The notes beneath the pieces were generated by a model. The model was not told where the DNA came from. It did not search any database and was given only the letters and a program-made list of their open reading frames with translations. A DNA stretch of 64,000 nt from contig CAYWNA010000014.1 of NCBI GenBank assembly GCA_964459305.1, positions 33,288 to 97,287 of the forward strand. The letters run 5' to 3'. The stretch is from CAYWNA01 sp964459305 (lineage in GTDB: Bacteria > Planctomycetota > Planctomycetia > Pirellulales > Pirellulaceae). Below are positions 26,601 to 33,903 of the stretch, piece by piece; the first letter of the stretch is position 1, and each line of letters begins with the position of its first letter. The position numbers and the translations under genes were made by a program.

Positions 26601-27548
26601 GGACTCACGCAACTCGTGAACCTGGATCTCACCGGCACCCGGCTCACGGACGATGGGTTGGAGCAACTCAGTGAATTGACGCGACTACAGGTCCTAAGGC
26701 TCGACAAAACGGAGGTCACAGGCACAGGTTTACTCCATCTCCGCGAGTTGACACAACTCGACTCGGTGTACCTTGACGGTTCGAAGGCCGATGCGGCTGC
26801 CATCCGGCAGTTCAAAAGAGTACTGCCCCGGGTGCGGATCGTGCCAATGATACTCGTCTGGGGTTGGAACCGCCCTGGCCGCGACGCCGATGTTCGCTTA
26901 ACACCGAGCACCAAGAGAATCCTATCAGCTCTCTGGGGCGACACCCGGCTGGAGTTCATCAAGACGCCACTGAAGGTAATAGTGGCGTTTCTTCAAGACC
27001 AGCATGAAATCCTCATCCAATTCGACGAGCCGCGACTGCACGCTGCGGGCATTGGCACCGATGTGCCGGTGACGCGGAACATCAAGGGAATCGCCTTGCA
27101 CAGCGCGCTTCGGATGCTGCTGACCGAGATGGGCTTGACATACGTCATCGGTGACGATGCCTTGATCATCACGGCATCCGAAGAGGGGCGGCGGCTGGCA
27201 CGGCAGGGCAGTATCGACGCGGAAGAGGTGAGCCGTGAGTTCCAGAAGAACGGTAGAATCATCTGGGTGTTGCGGGATGAAATTCAACTTCAGCTCACTG
27301 CGACACCGCTGGTGGACGCAGTGGTCCTCCTCAACCAGCAACATGGCATCTCCATTGGAATCGACCATCGACGGCTCGCCGCGGCGGGCATTCGGCCCGA
27401 TGTGCGATGTACGTTGGACGTGAAGGACGTGCCACTGGCATCCGCCCTGCAGAAGCTACTCGGCGACGTGGGCCTAACCTACGTTGTCGAGGACGAACGC
27501 ATTGTGATCACGACGCCGGAGAATGCTTCCTCGGCCGAGAACAACTGA
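20616..27548 (+). CDS. Giant BlaR1-like M56 metallopeptidase with LRR and STN-like modules
   Basis: Protein of 2310 residues. The N-terminal part (1-400) is BlaR1/MecR1-like: membrane helices near 14-37, 48-68 and 165-190, the zinc motif HEMAH at 268-272, a downstream Glu in REELCDNH (307-314), and a further helix at 384-402. The remaining 1900 residues should lie outside the cytoplasm. They form three units, each an LRR block with 24-residue repeats of the HLRGLTQL..LDLS.TQVTDAGL type (about 470-1000, 1270-1490, 1750-2070). Each block is followed by two STN-like modules starting near 1045, 1165, 1518, 1635, 2112 and 2224 (pattern TPLEDV..FL...H.IPI, ending LGLTYVV.DD.L.ITT). Ala/Pro/Asp linkers join the units. 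BlaR1 normally ends in a penicillin-binding sensor domain; none is seen. Predicted role: sense an external ligand and trigger cleavage of the BlaI partner. Confidence 0.85.
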   Translation: MNSIEPFLPTPQTVLYLGNLALAVLWSCGAGLLGAFVCRRRLAPTRHSLVLLSLVLVVASPALVWLAGQAGIGQLQVALSAHGDSAANPDVVPDAQHTTLDVPEEPRAMETDTVRERPAFVRERPMIIPGAPAELLHNSPSEPLRLVDQRANPPETRSAATAVWWWPIAQGLSLVWALGTAASLVGLARSFVRLAAFCRGLREQPDGGMRQAVAHAAAQLGLERVPRLFISAQAVAPVTLGLFRPAIVLPEGFADDLPRSQLDAVLVHEMAHVARRDPWIGLAQRLAAALYWWCPPVHRLNRHLADLREELCDNHVLRSQGDGADFAEVLVKLAKRVVKPTPLPGTVSVFEYRRAREHSLALEHRVRRLLSTETIPMTRMNRIGMALVVLGGLGMTVLVSLSHVRAAEEDAPAADVGVTDSPASVPNASENEPVADAPAKPNEMLEATETSLDPAAVIAEIERLGGGVTHDEESPGRPVIGVMLRGDEYTDAFLERLKVFDNLQELELIRTRITEGGVKHLKRLGQLQTLIISRAPVSDAFLQRLQELPQLQRLRLNSTQLGNADLKHVGRLPQLKVLGLYDNPVTDNGLLHLIALTQLEHLGLGKTLVTDTGLEHLSEFPQLQKLDLLGNRITDAGLEHLAKLAGLHYLDISYTQVSDSGLEHLAALTEFRDLRLRGTQVTGAGLKHVRKLTRLDLGKTQVTDASLEHLETLTQLQDLSLAVTGVTEAGLKHLGGLTQMVSLDLSRTKVGDAGLAHLDRLKLLQTLKLYRSKVTEAGLEHLVGLTSLEKLDLPRFPLSDAGLAYLQGLTQLQGLDLKGASVTDAGLRHLRGLSQLQKLDLSDTQITDAALEHLRGLRKLVNLDLSNTQVTGSGLVHLAGLKQLQGLRLHSTRVTDDELTHLCGLMQLHGLSLQDTQVTDAGLVHLRGLTKLAGLSLTGTGVTDDGLKHLRGLTRLWELSLDKTEVTGTGLVHLHGLTRLEDLHLDDSKADITAVREFKRALPQVQIKPWMLAWAWDNPARVAELDFTPTTKNILLALQQDTRLEFIEMPLADVVAYLRDLHDIPIQLDEPQLRASRISPDVPVTRNLKGITLHSGLRLMLSQLGLTYVVHDHALVITTEQEGRRLGQQGVINTQEMKRELEKSWAFEVQNSKIVTALHDDTRFEFIATPLEDVLSFLKDQHQIPIEIDRRGLAAVGVFPNVLCTLDVKGTTLDSALRKLFGDLGLTYVVDDEVLLITAPKKDAPADAPADPAARAREAEADSARAKVITEIESLGGTVSRDENRPGQPVLAVSFSGTQLSDAALVRLSIFPQLEKLFLKDTEVSDAGWRHVKRLTQLQKLFLWNTQMTSTALAHLRALPRLQSLTLANTQVTDADLVHLKDLAQLQELRLLRATITDDKVKNLRALTQLQRLDLDDNRITDAALEHFRGLSQLERLSLNKTQVTGTGLVHLRGLPRLQELYLNDTPITVAAATQLKRALPDVWIEPLAVAEGWTTRGRNEVSPARKKTLRTLREDTRLELIETPLEDVLKFLESQHEIPIRLDRESLRNETSMPVTHKLRGIALASALRLILGQLGLTYVVTDDDLLITTVEGSQRRIQQGAVGAEDVRHAMRDSPSFRRAREEIDGRLRDPIVLQFMDKPLRDAVASIREDHHIQIAIDQRAIAAAGIRPDVCCTVNVKSVPLATALRKLLADVGLTYVVDDEFILITAADRNAPADAPADPAAPAKGADPFGSPKAAAADPFAPPGAAEDDSEQGKLIAEIREMRGFVRHDRKSPGQPVIEVWLVGNKYTDAFLERLKVFDSLEMLVLAYTRVTEAGLIHLKGLSQLRTLRAYGSSVSNAFLDGLQELPQLQNLHLHLKVDELGNASSEHLGGLTQAVHLKLIGTIVSDAGLAHLRGMTQLQRLDLSETKITEAGLQHLSGLRRLQRLDLPDTPLSDAGLAFLLGLSQLEMLDLRGRNVTDSGLRHLRGLSQLQTLNLSDTQVTGDGFSHLGGLTQLVNLDLTGTRLTDDGLEQLSELTRLQVLRLDKTEVTGTGLLHLRELTQLDSVYLDGSKADAAAIRQFKRVLPRVRIVPMILVWGWNRPGRDADVRLTPSTKRILSALWGDTRLEFIKTPLKVIVAFLQDQHEILIQFDEPRLHAAGIGTDVPVTRNIKGIALHSALRMLLTEMGLTYVIGDDALIITASEEGRRLARQGSIDAEEVSREFQKNGRIIWVLRDEIQLQLTATPLVDAVVLLNQQHGISIGIDHRRLAAAGIRPDVRCTLDVKDVPLASALQKLLGDVGLTYVVEDERIVITTPENASSAENN

Positions 27549-27562
27549 ACGATTGACTTAGC

Positions 27563-27693
27563 TGAGGGTGTCCGGGAATTCGACACGCTGGAATCCATCG
27601 TTGACGGGAGGGCGAGGCTCCTGCCGAGCCGCGTGGCGGTTTCAGAAACTCGGCTCCGAAGGAACTCGCCCTCCCAATTCCCGGACACCCTCA
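27563..27693. repeat. 131-base nested palindromic element
   Basis: The outer arms TGAGGGTGTCCGGGAATT (27563-27580) and its exact reverse complement (27676-27693) enclose inner arms GGGAGGGCGAG (27606-27616) and CTCGCCCTCCC (27665-27675). It holds no coding region. The form suggests a miniature mobile element or a REP-like structure in the gap behind the giant gene. Confidence 0.7.
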
Positions 27694-27744
27694 CTTAGCT
27701 AGAGAGGAAGAAAGCTGTCAGGTCCCTTTTCTTCCCGGCGGGGT

Positions 27745-28461
27745 CTACGAACCATGCTCGACGTTCATCAATTCGAATGCTACCTCCACCAGCAACTTCG
27801 TGTCTTGGACATCCAGTTTCCTGTCGCGAGCCAATAACGCCCGGTTTCCACATGAACGCAGCACCATCCCATTGTGGTTTGCCAGAACTTCCCGAAACGA
27901 CCGGGGCAACTGAGATCGCAGGTAGTCTTCATCCGCCGACTGGACAAAATACTTGCGGCTGAAAACGGGATGATCCTCGAAGTCGATATCGCGGCTTTCG
28001 AACAGTTCGCAGATCAAGTCCGTTAGATGTTCTGGGCGAATCAACACCTCGCCCAGATCGACGGGCAGATCGATCACGACGGCTTGGCGGATCGCATCCA
28101 CCTCGAAACTGGTGTTTTTCTCTCTTACGGTTTCCGGGAATGTGAACGTAATCCAGTGGCACGTGCGTCTGTCTTTGGTCACGCGATACGCGTGGAGCAG
28201 CTCGATGCGCGCGGCCGTGGCCTGCGGGGCGATATACTTCAGCTGAGTGCGCAAACGACGATAACGCCTTCCTCGCAGTTCCGCGATTGTGTATCGGTTG
28301 CCGTGTTGTTCCACGGACGCTGCAACGACTTGAAGATAACTCTCCGCACGATGCGAATCGATCGAGATGACGGGATCATGCTGGGGAATCGCCACCAGAG
28401 GCCCAGGCAACGAATTGCCCACCAGCAACCGCTTGAGTCCGTGAAATAGTTTGCCCCTCAT
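27745..28461 (-). CDS. Hypothetical protein, DUF3137-like
   Basis: Protein of 238 residues from ATG 28461 (MRGKLFHGLKRLL); an upstream in-frame start at 28491 would add 10 residues. No signal peptide or membrane helix is evident. The C-terminal half has a pattern seen in DUF3137-type proteins: a FEDHPVFSRKYFVQSADEDY segment, then SFREVLANHNGMVLRSCGN and a final helix. The assignment is by pattern only. The biochemical role is unknown. It stands alone between repeat-rich spacers. Confidence 0.6.
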   Translation of the reverse strand: MRGKLFHGLKRLLVGNSLPGPLVAIPQHDPVISIDSHRAESYLQVVAASVEQHGNRYTIAELRGRRYRRLRTQLKYIAPQATAARIELLHAYRVTKDRRTCHWITFTFPETVREKNTSFEVDAIRQAVVIDLPVDLGEVLIRPEHLTDLICELFESRDIDFEDHPVFSRKYFVQSADEDYLRSQLPRSFREVLANHNGMVLRSCGNRALLARDRKLDVQDTKLLVEVAFELMNVEHGS

Positions 28462-29001
28462 GAACTGGCCTTGATGTTGTCGTGAAGCCAACGGCGAGGT
28501 GGATCGTCAATCGGTGGAGAGGTCTTCTGAACATGCTTCCAGACGATAGATAATAGCACTACCATTCAGCTTTCCCAAACCGCTCCACAGGGCCATTTCG
28601 CGCCGTTTCTACTACGAACAGACTGGCACGTCACTTATCGCCAGTGTTGTTTTATTCGCCCTCAATGCGTTGCACATCGAGCACCACCAAATGTCTATCC
28701 ACACTGCCTGAAGTGAGTCAATCTAGATTGCTGACTTGCTCCACGAATGCAGGGTTAGACTCTTCGGATGCGGTCGCGCGGCCTTGATCATGACTCCGGC
28801 AGTTGCCAGCAGTGACAGCATAGAAACCCGAAGCGTAAGCGAGGAATGCAGCAAATTACAGCCTCATCCTCGTTTACGCTTCGGGTTTCGATGCCGGAGT
28901 TACGATCAAGGCTCGGTCGCGCTCCTCCAAGACTGCCGTAGTCCGCACGAGATTTGGAGTTGGGATTTGACCCATCCACCCGGAGTTGGTAGACTTGCGG
29001 T
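28462..29001. other. Repeat-bearing spacer upstream of the Tad locus
   Basis: A 540-base stretch with no credible gene. It contains the composite hairpin at 28782-28911. The remaining sequence shows nothing recognisable, and no clear promoter for the Tad genes stands out. Confidence 0.5.
28782..28911. repeat. Composite hairpin containing palindromic repeat family B, copy 1
   Basis: The inner element 28823-28889 is family B: arms GAAACCCGAAGCGTAAGCGA and TCGTTTACGCTTCGGGTTTC. It is framed by outer arms 28782-28801 (CCTTGATCATGACTCCGGCA) and 28892-28911 (TGCCGGAGTTACGATCAAGG), which pair with two mismatches. The whole can fold into one long hairpin. Confidence 0.7.
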
Positions 29002-29211
29002 ATGTTGCGTAGCGCCACTAAACTTGTGCATCTTTCAGCACAACGACGGAGAAATTGCTCGCGTCATCGACGCGGGGCGGCGACGTTGGATTACGTTTTG
29101 GTATTGGCCGTGGTTCTGCCGCTGGTTGCGTTTCTTGTTCGTATTGCACCGCGGATCATGAATCTTGTTTACGAAATGACGACCGTTCTTGTCTCTTGGC
29201 CATTTGGGTAG
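29002..29211 (+). CDS. Flp-like pilin or small Tad-associated membrane protein
   Basis: A 69-residue frame with a basic N-terminus and then one hydrophobic segment, GAATLDYVLVLAVVLPLVAF (about 25-44), and a short C-terminal helix. This resembles small Flp/TadE-type pilins, in which a Gly-(x)4-Glu-Tyr-like site precedes the helix; here Asp takes the place of Glu (LDYVL). It is the first gene of a run of Tad genes. The call rests on form and position. Confidence 0.55.
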   Translation: MLRSATKLVHLSAQRRRNCSRHRRGAATLDYVLVLAVVLPLVAFLVRIAPRIMNLVYEMTTVLVSWPFG

Positions 29212-29225
29212 TCGAGGTGGAGACC

Positions 29226-29453
29226 GTGCACAAGAAAGAAAAACCAACGGGCGGGACGTTCCTGTCGTTGCTGAAGAAAGTCCACCGCGACGAGAACGGC
29301 GGTGTTAGCATCGAGACCGTGTTGATCATCGCCGCGATCGCCTTGCCGATTTTGATCTTCATCATCAAGTTCGGCTGGCCGCGTATCAAAGCCTTGTTCA
29401 CAGAGGGCATGGAGGACTTGGAAGGGGGTGCGGAAGGCGCGGCCGGTGAGTAA
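29226..29453 (+). CDS. Flp-like pilin subunit
   Basis: A 75-residue protein from GTG 29226, with GAGG and GGAG upstream. The N-terminal part is basic (HKKEKPTGG...KKVHRDENGG). The segment GGVSIETVLIIAAIALPILI then gives the pilin signature of a Gly, a Glu a few residues later (SIE) and a continuous hydrophobic helix. The tail EGMEDLEGGAEGAAGE is acidic and Gly/Ala-rich. A prepilin peptidase gene follows 113 bases later. The start codon is inferred; an in-frame ATG at 29055 overlaps the previous gene. Confidence 0.65.
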   Translation: MHKKEKPTGGTFLSLLKKVHRDENGGVSIETVLIIAAIALPILIFIIKFGWPRIKALFTEGMEDLEGGAEGAAGE

Positions 29454-29566
29454 GCGGTGCTTCGAGACAAATGCGCGGCTGGCGATGCTGTGAATCGGGA
29501 TAAGGCTGCCATTCAAGTCGAATCAACGGTGCAAATAGTTGTCATGTCCGCTTCGTTGAGCATTCT

Positions 29567-30136
29567 ATGATTTCTTCGGTCGTGCTTTTTGGGCTCCTGC
29601 TGGCTGCCACGATCACCGACCTGCGGTGGCGAAAAGTATACAATTGGACGACCTATCCCGGCATCTTGATTGCGTTCGGCCTTACTGGTCTGGCGACTGC
29701 GTTGGGGCTCGATGTGGAATCGGTCGCCAACGACATCTACGGGCTGGTAGGGCTCAAAGACAGCATCACGGGTTTTGTGGGCTGCGGATTCGTGATGCTG
29801 GTGTGTTACGTATTTTTCCCCGGCGGAGTGGGCGGTGGGGATGTGAAACTGATTGCTATGATGGGGGCATTTCTGGGTCCGTTTGGCGGACTCGAAGCCT
29901 TGCTGTGGACGTTCGTTCTTGGTGGCGCAATGGCGATCATCATTCTCGTCTGGCGGTTCGGAGCGATCCGGCTGTTGTCCCGGACATGCCAGTGGGTGTT
30001 TTTCACGTTGCGGCTTGGAACACTGGCACCTTTGAACGACGAAGAGCGAGAGAGACTGAAGACCGACCTGTTTCTGTCGCCCAGTGCATTGGCGGCGGTC
30101 GTTATCGTGCAGTTTCGTCTGATCGATTGGCTGTGA
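29567..30136 (+). CDS. tadV: Prepilin peptidase (A24 family, TadV/CpaA-like)
   Basis: Integral membrane aspartic peptidase of 189 residues that cleaves Flp-type prepilins. The two catalytic aspartates are Asp18 in TITDLRWRKVYN and Asp92 in GGVGGGDVKL. The length and the absence of the N-terminal methylase domain place it with TadV/CpaA rather than PilD. It lies in the Tad locus directly behind the two small pilin-like genes. Confidence 0.88.
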   Translation: MISSVVLFGLLLAATITDLRWRKVYNWTTYPGILIAFGLTGLATALGLDVESVANDIYGLVGLKDSITGFVGCGFVMLVCYVFFPGGVGGGDVKLIAMMGAFLGPFGGLEALLWTFVLGGAMAIIILVWRFGAIRLLSRTCQWVFFTLRLGTLAPLNDEERERLKTDLFLSPSALAAVVIVQFRLIDWL

Positions 30137-30158
30137 TTCGGATTGACTCGTTTCTGCC

Positions 30159-31193
30159 ATGCACCGCGAAATCATCATCGCATGTTTGCCGTACTTGCTG
30201 GCTATTCTGGCGTCGGTCTGCGCGCTTCGCCTGCTTGTGTTGGCCAGCGGCGCCCGGCTCGATCCCAGTCGCCTGCGATGTCTGCACCGCGACCAGTCGG
30301 GCGGGGTACAGAGCCTGAGCTTCGTGCTCACCCTGCCGCTGTTCATCATGATCATGATGTTCATTGTCCAACTGAGTCAGATCACGATCGGCAGAATCGT
30401 CGTCGAGTACGCGGCATTTGCTGCCGCACGGTCTGCGATCGTTTGGACACCAGCCAACCTGGGTCCCGGCACCGAGCAGGAGAATCGAATCAGCCGCTAC
30501 GAGCACCTTCGAGACACAGAGGGGGACGACGGCAATATTTACAGCGAATACGCGATTCAGCCGGAAGGCCCCAAGTACAACAAGATCCATTTTGCGGCAG
30601 CGATGGCATGTGTGCCGATTTGTCCTTCTCGCGATGTCGGAAGCCGGCGGGACCATCCTGGATACGCCGCCGCGCCGGCGATGATCAAGATGTACCGTGC
30701 TTACGCACCCGGCTCGGTCAGTAACACACGCATCCCCGGTCGTATCCGCAACAAGTTGGCCTATGCGCTGAACAATACGAGCGTGGAGATCCTCATTCGT
30801 CACAAGGACGAGGAACCCGAACTGGCCGAACATAATCGACGGCCATATCCGGAGGAGTTCACCTCGAACGAGATTGGTTGGCAGGACCAAATTGTCGTGA
30901 CGGTACGACATGACTATGCGCTGTTGCCGGGTCCGGGAAGGCTCCTGGCTCGGTCAACGGACTCCCGTTACGAATCGTCTTCGTCGGGCAGCACCGATAC
31001 GGTTGCTCAGCGGATACGAGAATCCAACCGTGTCTTCGTCTATCCCCTGTCGGCGACAGTGCGATTGAACAACGAAGGCGAAAAGCCCGTGTTGCCGTAC
31101 ATTCAGCGAACCTATCAGGGAGCGCCGGAACCGTACGAGCCTTATGAACCGTACGAGCCGCCCGACTACGATGACCGCCCATACGACTACTAA
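30159..31193 (+). CDS. TadE-like pilus assembly protein
   Basis: Protein of 344 residues. After a first hydrophobic segment (about 5-28) it has the TadE-type motif: a basic stretch, then GGVQSLSFVLTLPLFIMIMM (about 48-67) and QITIGRIVVEYAAFAAARSA. The latter matches the aromatic and Ala-rich region after the TadE helix. The C-terminal part is polar and ends in repeats of PYEPYEP. It is longer than a typical TadE minor pseudopilin. The next gene starts within its last 50 bases. Confidence 0.7.
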   Translation: MHREIIIACLPYLLAILASVCALRLLVLASGARLDPSRLRCLHRDQSGGVQSLSFVLTLPLFIMIMMFIVQLSQITIGRIVVEYAAFAAARSAIVWTPANLGPGTEQENRISRYEHLRDTEGDDGNIYSEYAIQPEGPKYNKIHFAAAMACVPICPSRDVGSRRDHPGYAAAPAMIKMYRAYAPGSVSNTRIPGRIRNKLAYALNNTSVEILIRHKDEEPELAEHNRRPYPEEFTSNEIGWQDQIVVTVRHDYALLPGPGRLLARSTDSRYESSSSGSTDTVAQRIRESNRVFVYPLSATVRLNNEGEKPVLPYIQRTYQGAPEPYEPYEPYEPPDYDDRPYDY

Positions 31194-32676
31194 CAACTGG
31201 TTTTCGAAAGTGCTTCGATCGCCTGCAAGTTTGCATCGCGACGAGAGCGGTTCGATCAGCATCGTCACGGTGTTCGCAGTAATGGTTTTGGCATTGCTGC
31301 TGGGCATGGTGCTGAATTCGGGCCTCCAGGTCGACCAGAAGGTCAAAATGCAAAACGCAGCCGACGCAGCGACGCATTCGGGCGCCGTGGTGATTGGGCG
31401 AGGGATGAATACGCTTGCCTTTACGAATCACCTGTTATCCGACGTGTTTGCCCTCACGGCCTTTATGCGCGAAGCCCGCGACCATTCGGCCGAGAGCCTG
31501 ACGCCGGAGATCCTTGACAACTGGGAACGCATTGGGCCGGCGCTGGCCGGGTCGGAATTCGGCAAGTTTGCCGACCTGGGTACGGCCATCCAAGAGAAGG
31601 TCCCGAACGATCGCGAGGTGGTCCGTACGTTCAACGAATGGGCGGGGGCTGCGTCGGAGATGATGTTGCCCGTATTCGAACAGATTCTATCCGAGCGGCG
31701 AATTCCGGAGTTCCAGCGGGCCCTTGTGCGCACCACACCGCATGTTGCCCAGATCGCCACCGATGAAGTCGCTCGCAAGCACGGCGCGGTGTGGCCTCGA
31801 TCGACGGTCCTGCGCGGCGTGCTTTGGCGAACGAACGGCGACGTGGTAGGCGGCGAAAGCGAAGAGGAATCCCGGCTGATGCCGGTCGTCGATCCCGTGG
31901 TGGACGAGGTGCCGGGACGCGAAGAGTACGCGGCCGACGCACGCCGGCAGCGTTTCAACCTGGCGCATCGCTACCTGCGGCAATGGAACGGTGAATCCCT
32001 CCCAATCTTCGACAGCTATGCAAAGATGTCGCAGTTCAGCAGCTTGTGGCGGATCTTCACAGGCGGCCATTTGCAGAAACTGTTGGAGCAGGATTACCCC
32101 GTCACGAATCTGCCGAGCCAGATACTGACTCGGCCCGATCGAATCGAGAACATGAACGGGCATCTTGAGCGGAACTACATGTTCGTCGGCGTGGTCTACC
32201 GCGAACAAATGGCAGACAGAATCCCTGGAGTCTTCCAAAACCCCGTCGCGCCGGACACGCAGGCATACGCTCAGGTGATGGTTTTCGTGCCGAAGCGGCG
32301 ATTGATCAAGTCCTGGGTACGGCCAGGTGGCAGTGGCGGCGGATCGGGTGGCTCGACGCAAACCGGCATCCCAGGCCAGGGGATCGGGCTGGGCCTGCCG
32401 CCAAGTCCGCCTGTACCCCCGCGTCCGCCACAACAGCCCGGCGATGGCGACCCGAACCAACCTTACGCTGTCGTTGTACGCCAGAACGCACGATATCATC
32501 CGGAACCGTGGTCGCTGATCAACCAGAACTGGACGGCCCAGTTGGTGCCCGCGATGTCCGGCAACATAACACGGATTCTCAGCGCTCAGCCAAACGGATC
32601 GAACATGCCCCAGGTCGACACGCCTGACCTGAGCGGTGTCGGCGTCGACGAGTTTTCGTGGCTCAGTAACCACTAG
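31144..32676 (+). CDS. TadG-like pilus assembly protein
   Basis: Protein of 510 residues (501 if started at ATG 31171). The N-terminal region HRDESGSISIVTVFAVMVLALLLGMVLN is a TadG/TadE-like helix, followed by the typical VDQKVKMQNAADAATHSGAVV segment seen in Tad proteins with von Willebrand-like tails. No MIDAS metal-binding motif is evident. A Gly/Pro-rich stretch (about 395-440) precedes the end. It is presumably exported or membrane-anchored with the bulk outside. Confidence 0.7.
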   Translation: MNRTSRPTTMTAHTTTNNWFSKVLRSPASLHRDESGSISIVTVFAVMVLALLLGMVLNSGLQVDQKVKMQNAADAATHSGAVVIGRGMNTLAFTNHLLSDVFALTAFMREARDHSAESLTPEILDNWERIGPALAGSEFGKFADLGTAIQEKVPNDREVVRTFNEWAGAASEMMLPVFEQILSERRIPEFQRALVRTTPHVAQIATDEVARKHGAVWPRSTVLRGVLWRTNGDVVGGESEEESRLMPVVDPVVDEVPGREEYAADARRQRFNLAHRYLRQWNGESLPIFDSYAKMSQFSSLWRIFTGGHLQKLLEQDYPVTNLPSQILTRPDRIENMNGHLERNYMFVGVVYREQMADRIPGVFQNPVAPDTQAYAQVMVFVPKRRLIKSWVRPGGSGGGSGGSTQTGIPGQGIGLGLPPSPPVPPRPPQQPGDGDPNQPYAVVVRQNARYHPEPWSLINQNWTAQLVPAMSGNITRILSAQPNGSNMPQVDTPDLSGVGVDEFSWLSNH

Positions 32677-32696
32677 TCTCGCTTGGGAGAGACGCC

Positions 32697-33767
32697 ATGG
32701 CGGCATATCGAACAAATCGAAAACGATCCGGTCTTGCACCGGTCGAGTTCGTGCTGGCGCTGCCAATTTTGTTGTTCGTGACGGCTCTGATCGTAAACAT
32801 TGGCACGATGGCCACGTGGCGCGTACGTGGTGAGGTTGTGTCGCGCGACGCCGTGTGGCGGTCACGCTGGCCGCGTACGGGGAACCGGGAGTCTCCGCCA
32901 TCGACGTGGCCAGCGGGTGCGCGGATGCGATTGGGGCGCGAACCACAAATTGTACGACTGGATCACCCGGAGATACGCCGTCCGGTCGTGAGGGGCCCGC
33001 TGCCGAATGGTCTCCGGGTGACTCGCATTCTGGCGCCGGATCGCGGATGCACGAAGGGCGAATCGGCTGTGACCCGCACGTATCCACTGTTGCCCCGCCT
33101 GGGTCGCTACGAGAGCGGCGACATCGAGAATCCACTACTGGACCAAAAGTGGCCATGTTCGGAGATGGGCATCCCAAATGTGTTTCGTCGGTCAAAACGG
33201 CTTTACGTCCTTCCGGCGACCGATCAACGTCTCCCGGCTGCTCTGGCAACGGCTAGCCGCCGCATGTTCTCCATACCCCACTACACTTCCTTGTTTGTCT
33301 TGGATCGCGATGCCGATATTCTGAAGTACCGTGGGCACTATGTCGACTTTCATCCCCGCATCAGGCACCCTTACCCGGGAAATCGGTTGGTCGACCTGCG
33401 ATACTGCCAGCTCGATCGGCAAGTGGTGCACGAAGAACAAGTGACCCGGTTGATCGATACGATCGACGATCGAGGACGTGTTCGCCTGGGCCGAATCAGC
33501 CGGCTTCCACGCCGATTGACCAACTACTTTCTCGACATGTATCGCAGCGAGATACGCTCGCTTGAGGCCCAGATTGCGGCGTGGCAAGCGCAGCTAGCGA
33601 GTCTGCCGCCGACCGCATGGGAGCAACGAAGGCAGTTGCGACAATTGATCGCGCAGGCCGATGCCGAGCTCGATCGTCTCCGGCCGTACATCGCGCCATT
33701 GGAGGCATACGAGGATCGTCTGCCGGAAATCGAAGATTGGCTACGGGATCAGTTCAGATCAGCGTGA
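32697..33767 (+). CDS. TadE-family minor pseudopilin with long C-terminal region
   Basis: Protein of 356 residues. The N-terminus KRSGLAPVEFVLALPILLFV is a clear TadE motif (Ala-Pro-Val-Glu-Phe, then the helix), with GTMATWRVRGEVVSRDAVWR behind it. The rest is polar and basic, with a coiled-coil-prone stretch near residues 280-350 (LEAQIAAWQAQLASL, then AQADAELDRL). A purine-rich GGGAGAGACGCC precedes ATG 32697. It belongs to the Tad locus with the two genes before it. Confidence 0.75.
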   Translation: MAAYRTNRKRSGLAPVEFVLALPILLFVTALIVNIGTMATWRVRGEVVSRDAVWRSRWPRTGNRESPPSTWPAGARMRLGREPQIVRLDHPEIRRPVVRGPLPNGLRVTRILAPDRGCTKGESAVTRTYPLLPRLGRYESGDIENPLLDQKWPCSEMGIPNVFRRSKRLYVLPATDQRLPAALATASRRMFSIPHYTSLFVLDRDADILKYRGHYVDFHPRIRHPYPGNRLVDLRYCQLDRQVVHEEQVTRLIDTIDDRGRVRLGRISRLPRRLTNYFLDMYRSEIRSLEAQIAAWQAQLASLPPTAWEQRRQLRQLIAQADAELDRLRPYIAPLEAYEDRLPEIEDWLRDQFRSA

Positions 33768-33813
33768 ACGGAACTCAGGACTGCTGCTGAAATGGTATCG
33801 GCATTTTCACGAT

Positions 33814-33880
33814 GTAGCCGAACTCACCAGAGTTTGGTTTTTCCCCAGTCAAGCGGCCAAAGTCTGGCGACTTCAGCTAC
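33814..33880 (+). repeat. Palindromic repeat family A, copy 2
   Basis: It begins GTAGCCGAACTCACCAGAG and ends GGCGACTTCAGCTAC, with a 19-base loop. It lies between two Tad-locus genes in the 136-base gap and shows the same stem mismatches as copies 1 and 3. Confidence 0.8.
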
Positions 33881-33903
33881 CACGCATTCAGAATCGTACG
33901 GCG

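Noticed and set aside
20616..27548. Beta-lactam resistance sensor
   Set aside because: The M56 part is BlaR1-like but no penicillin-binding sensor domain or beta-lactamase gene is present, so a role in beta-lactam response is not supported.
31687..33249. Minus-strand open frame of 520 residues
   Set aside because: It covers the TadG-like and TadE-like genes in antisense and has an Arg/Pro-rich, featureless composition.
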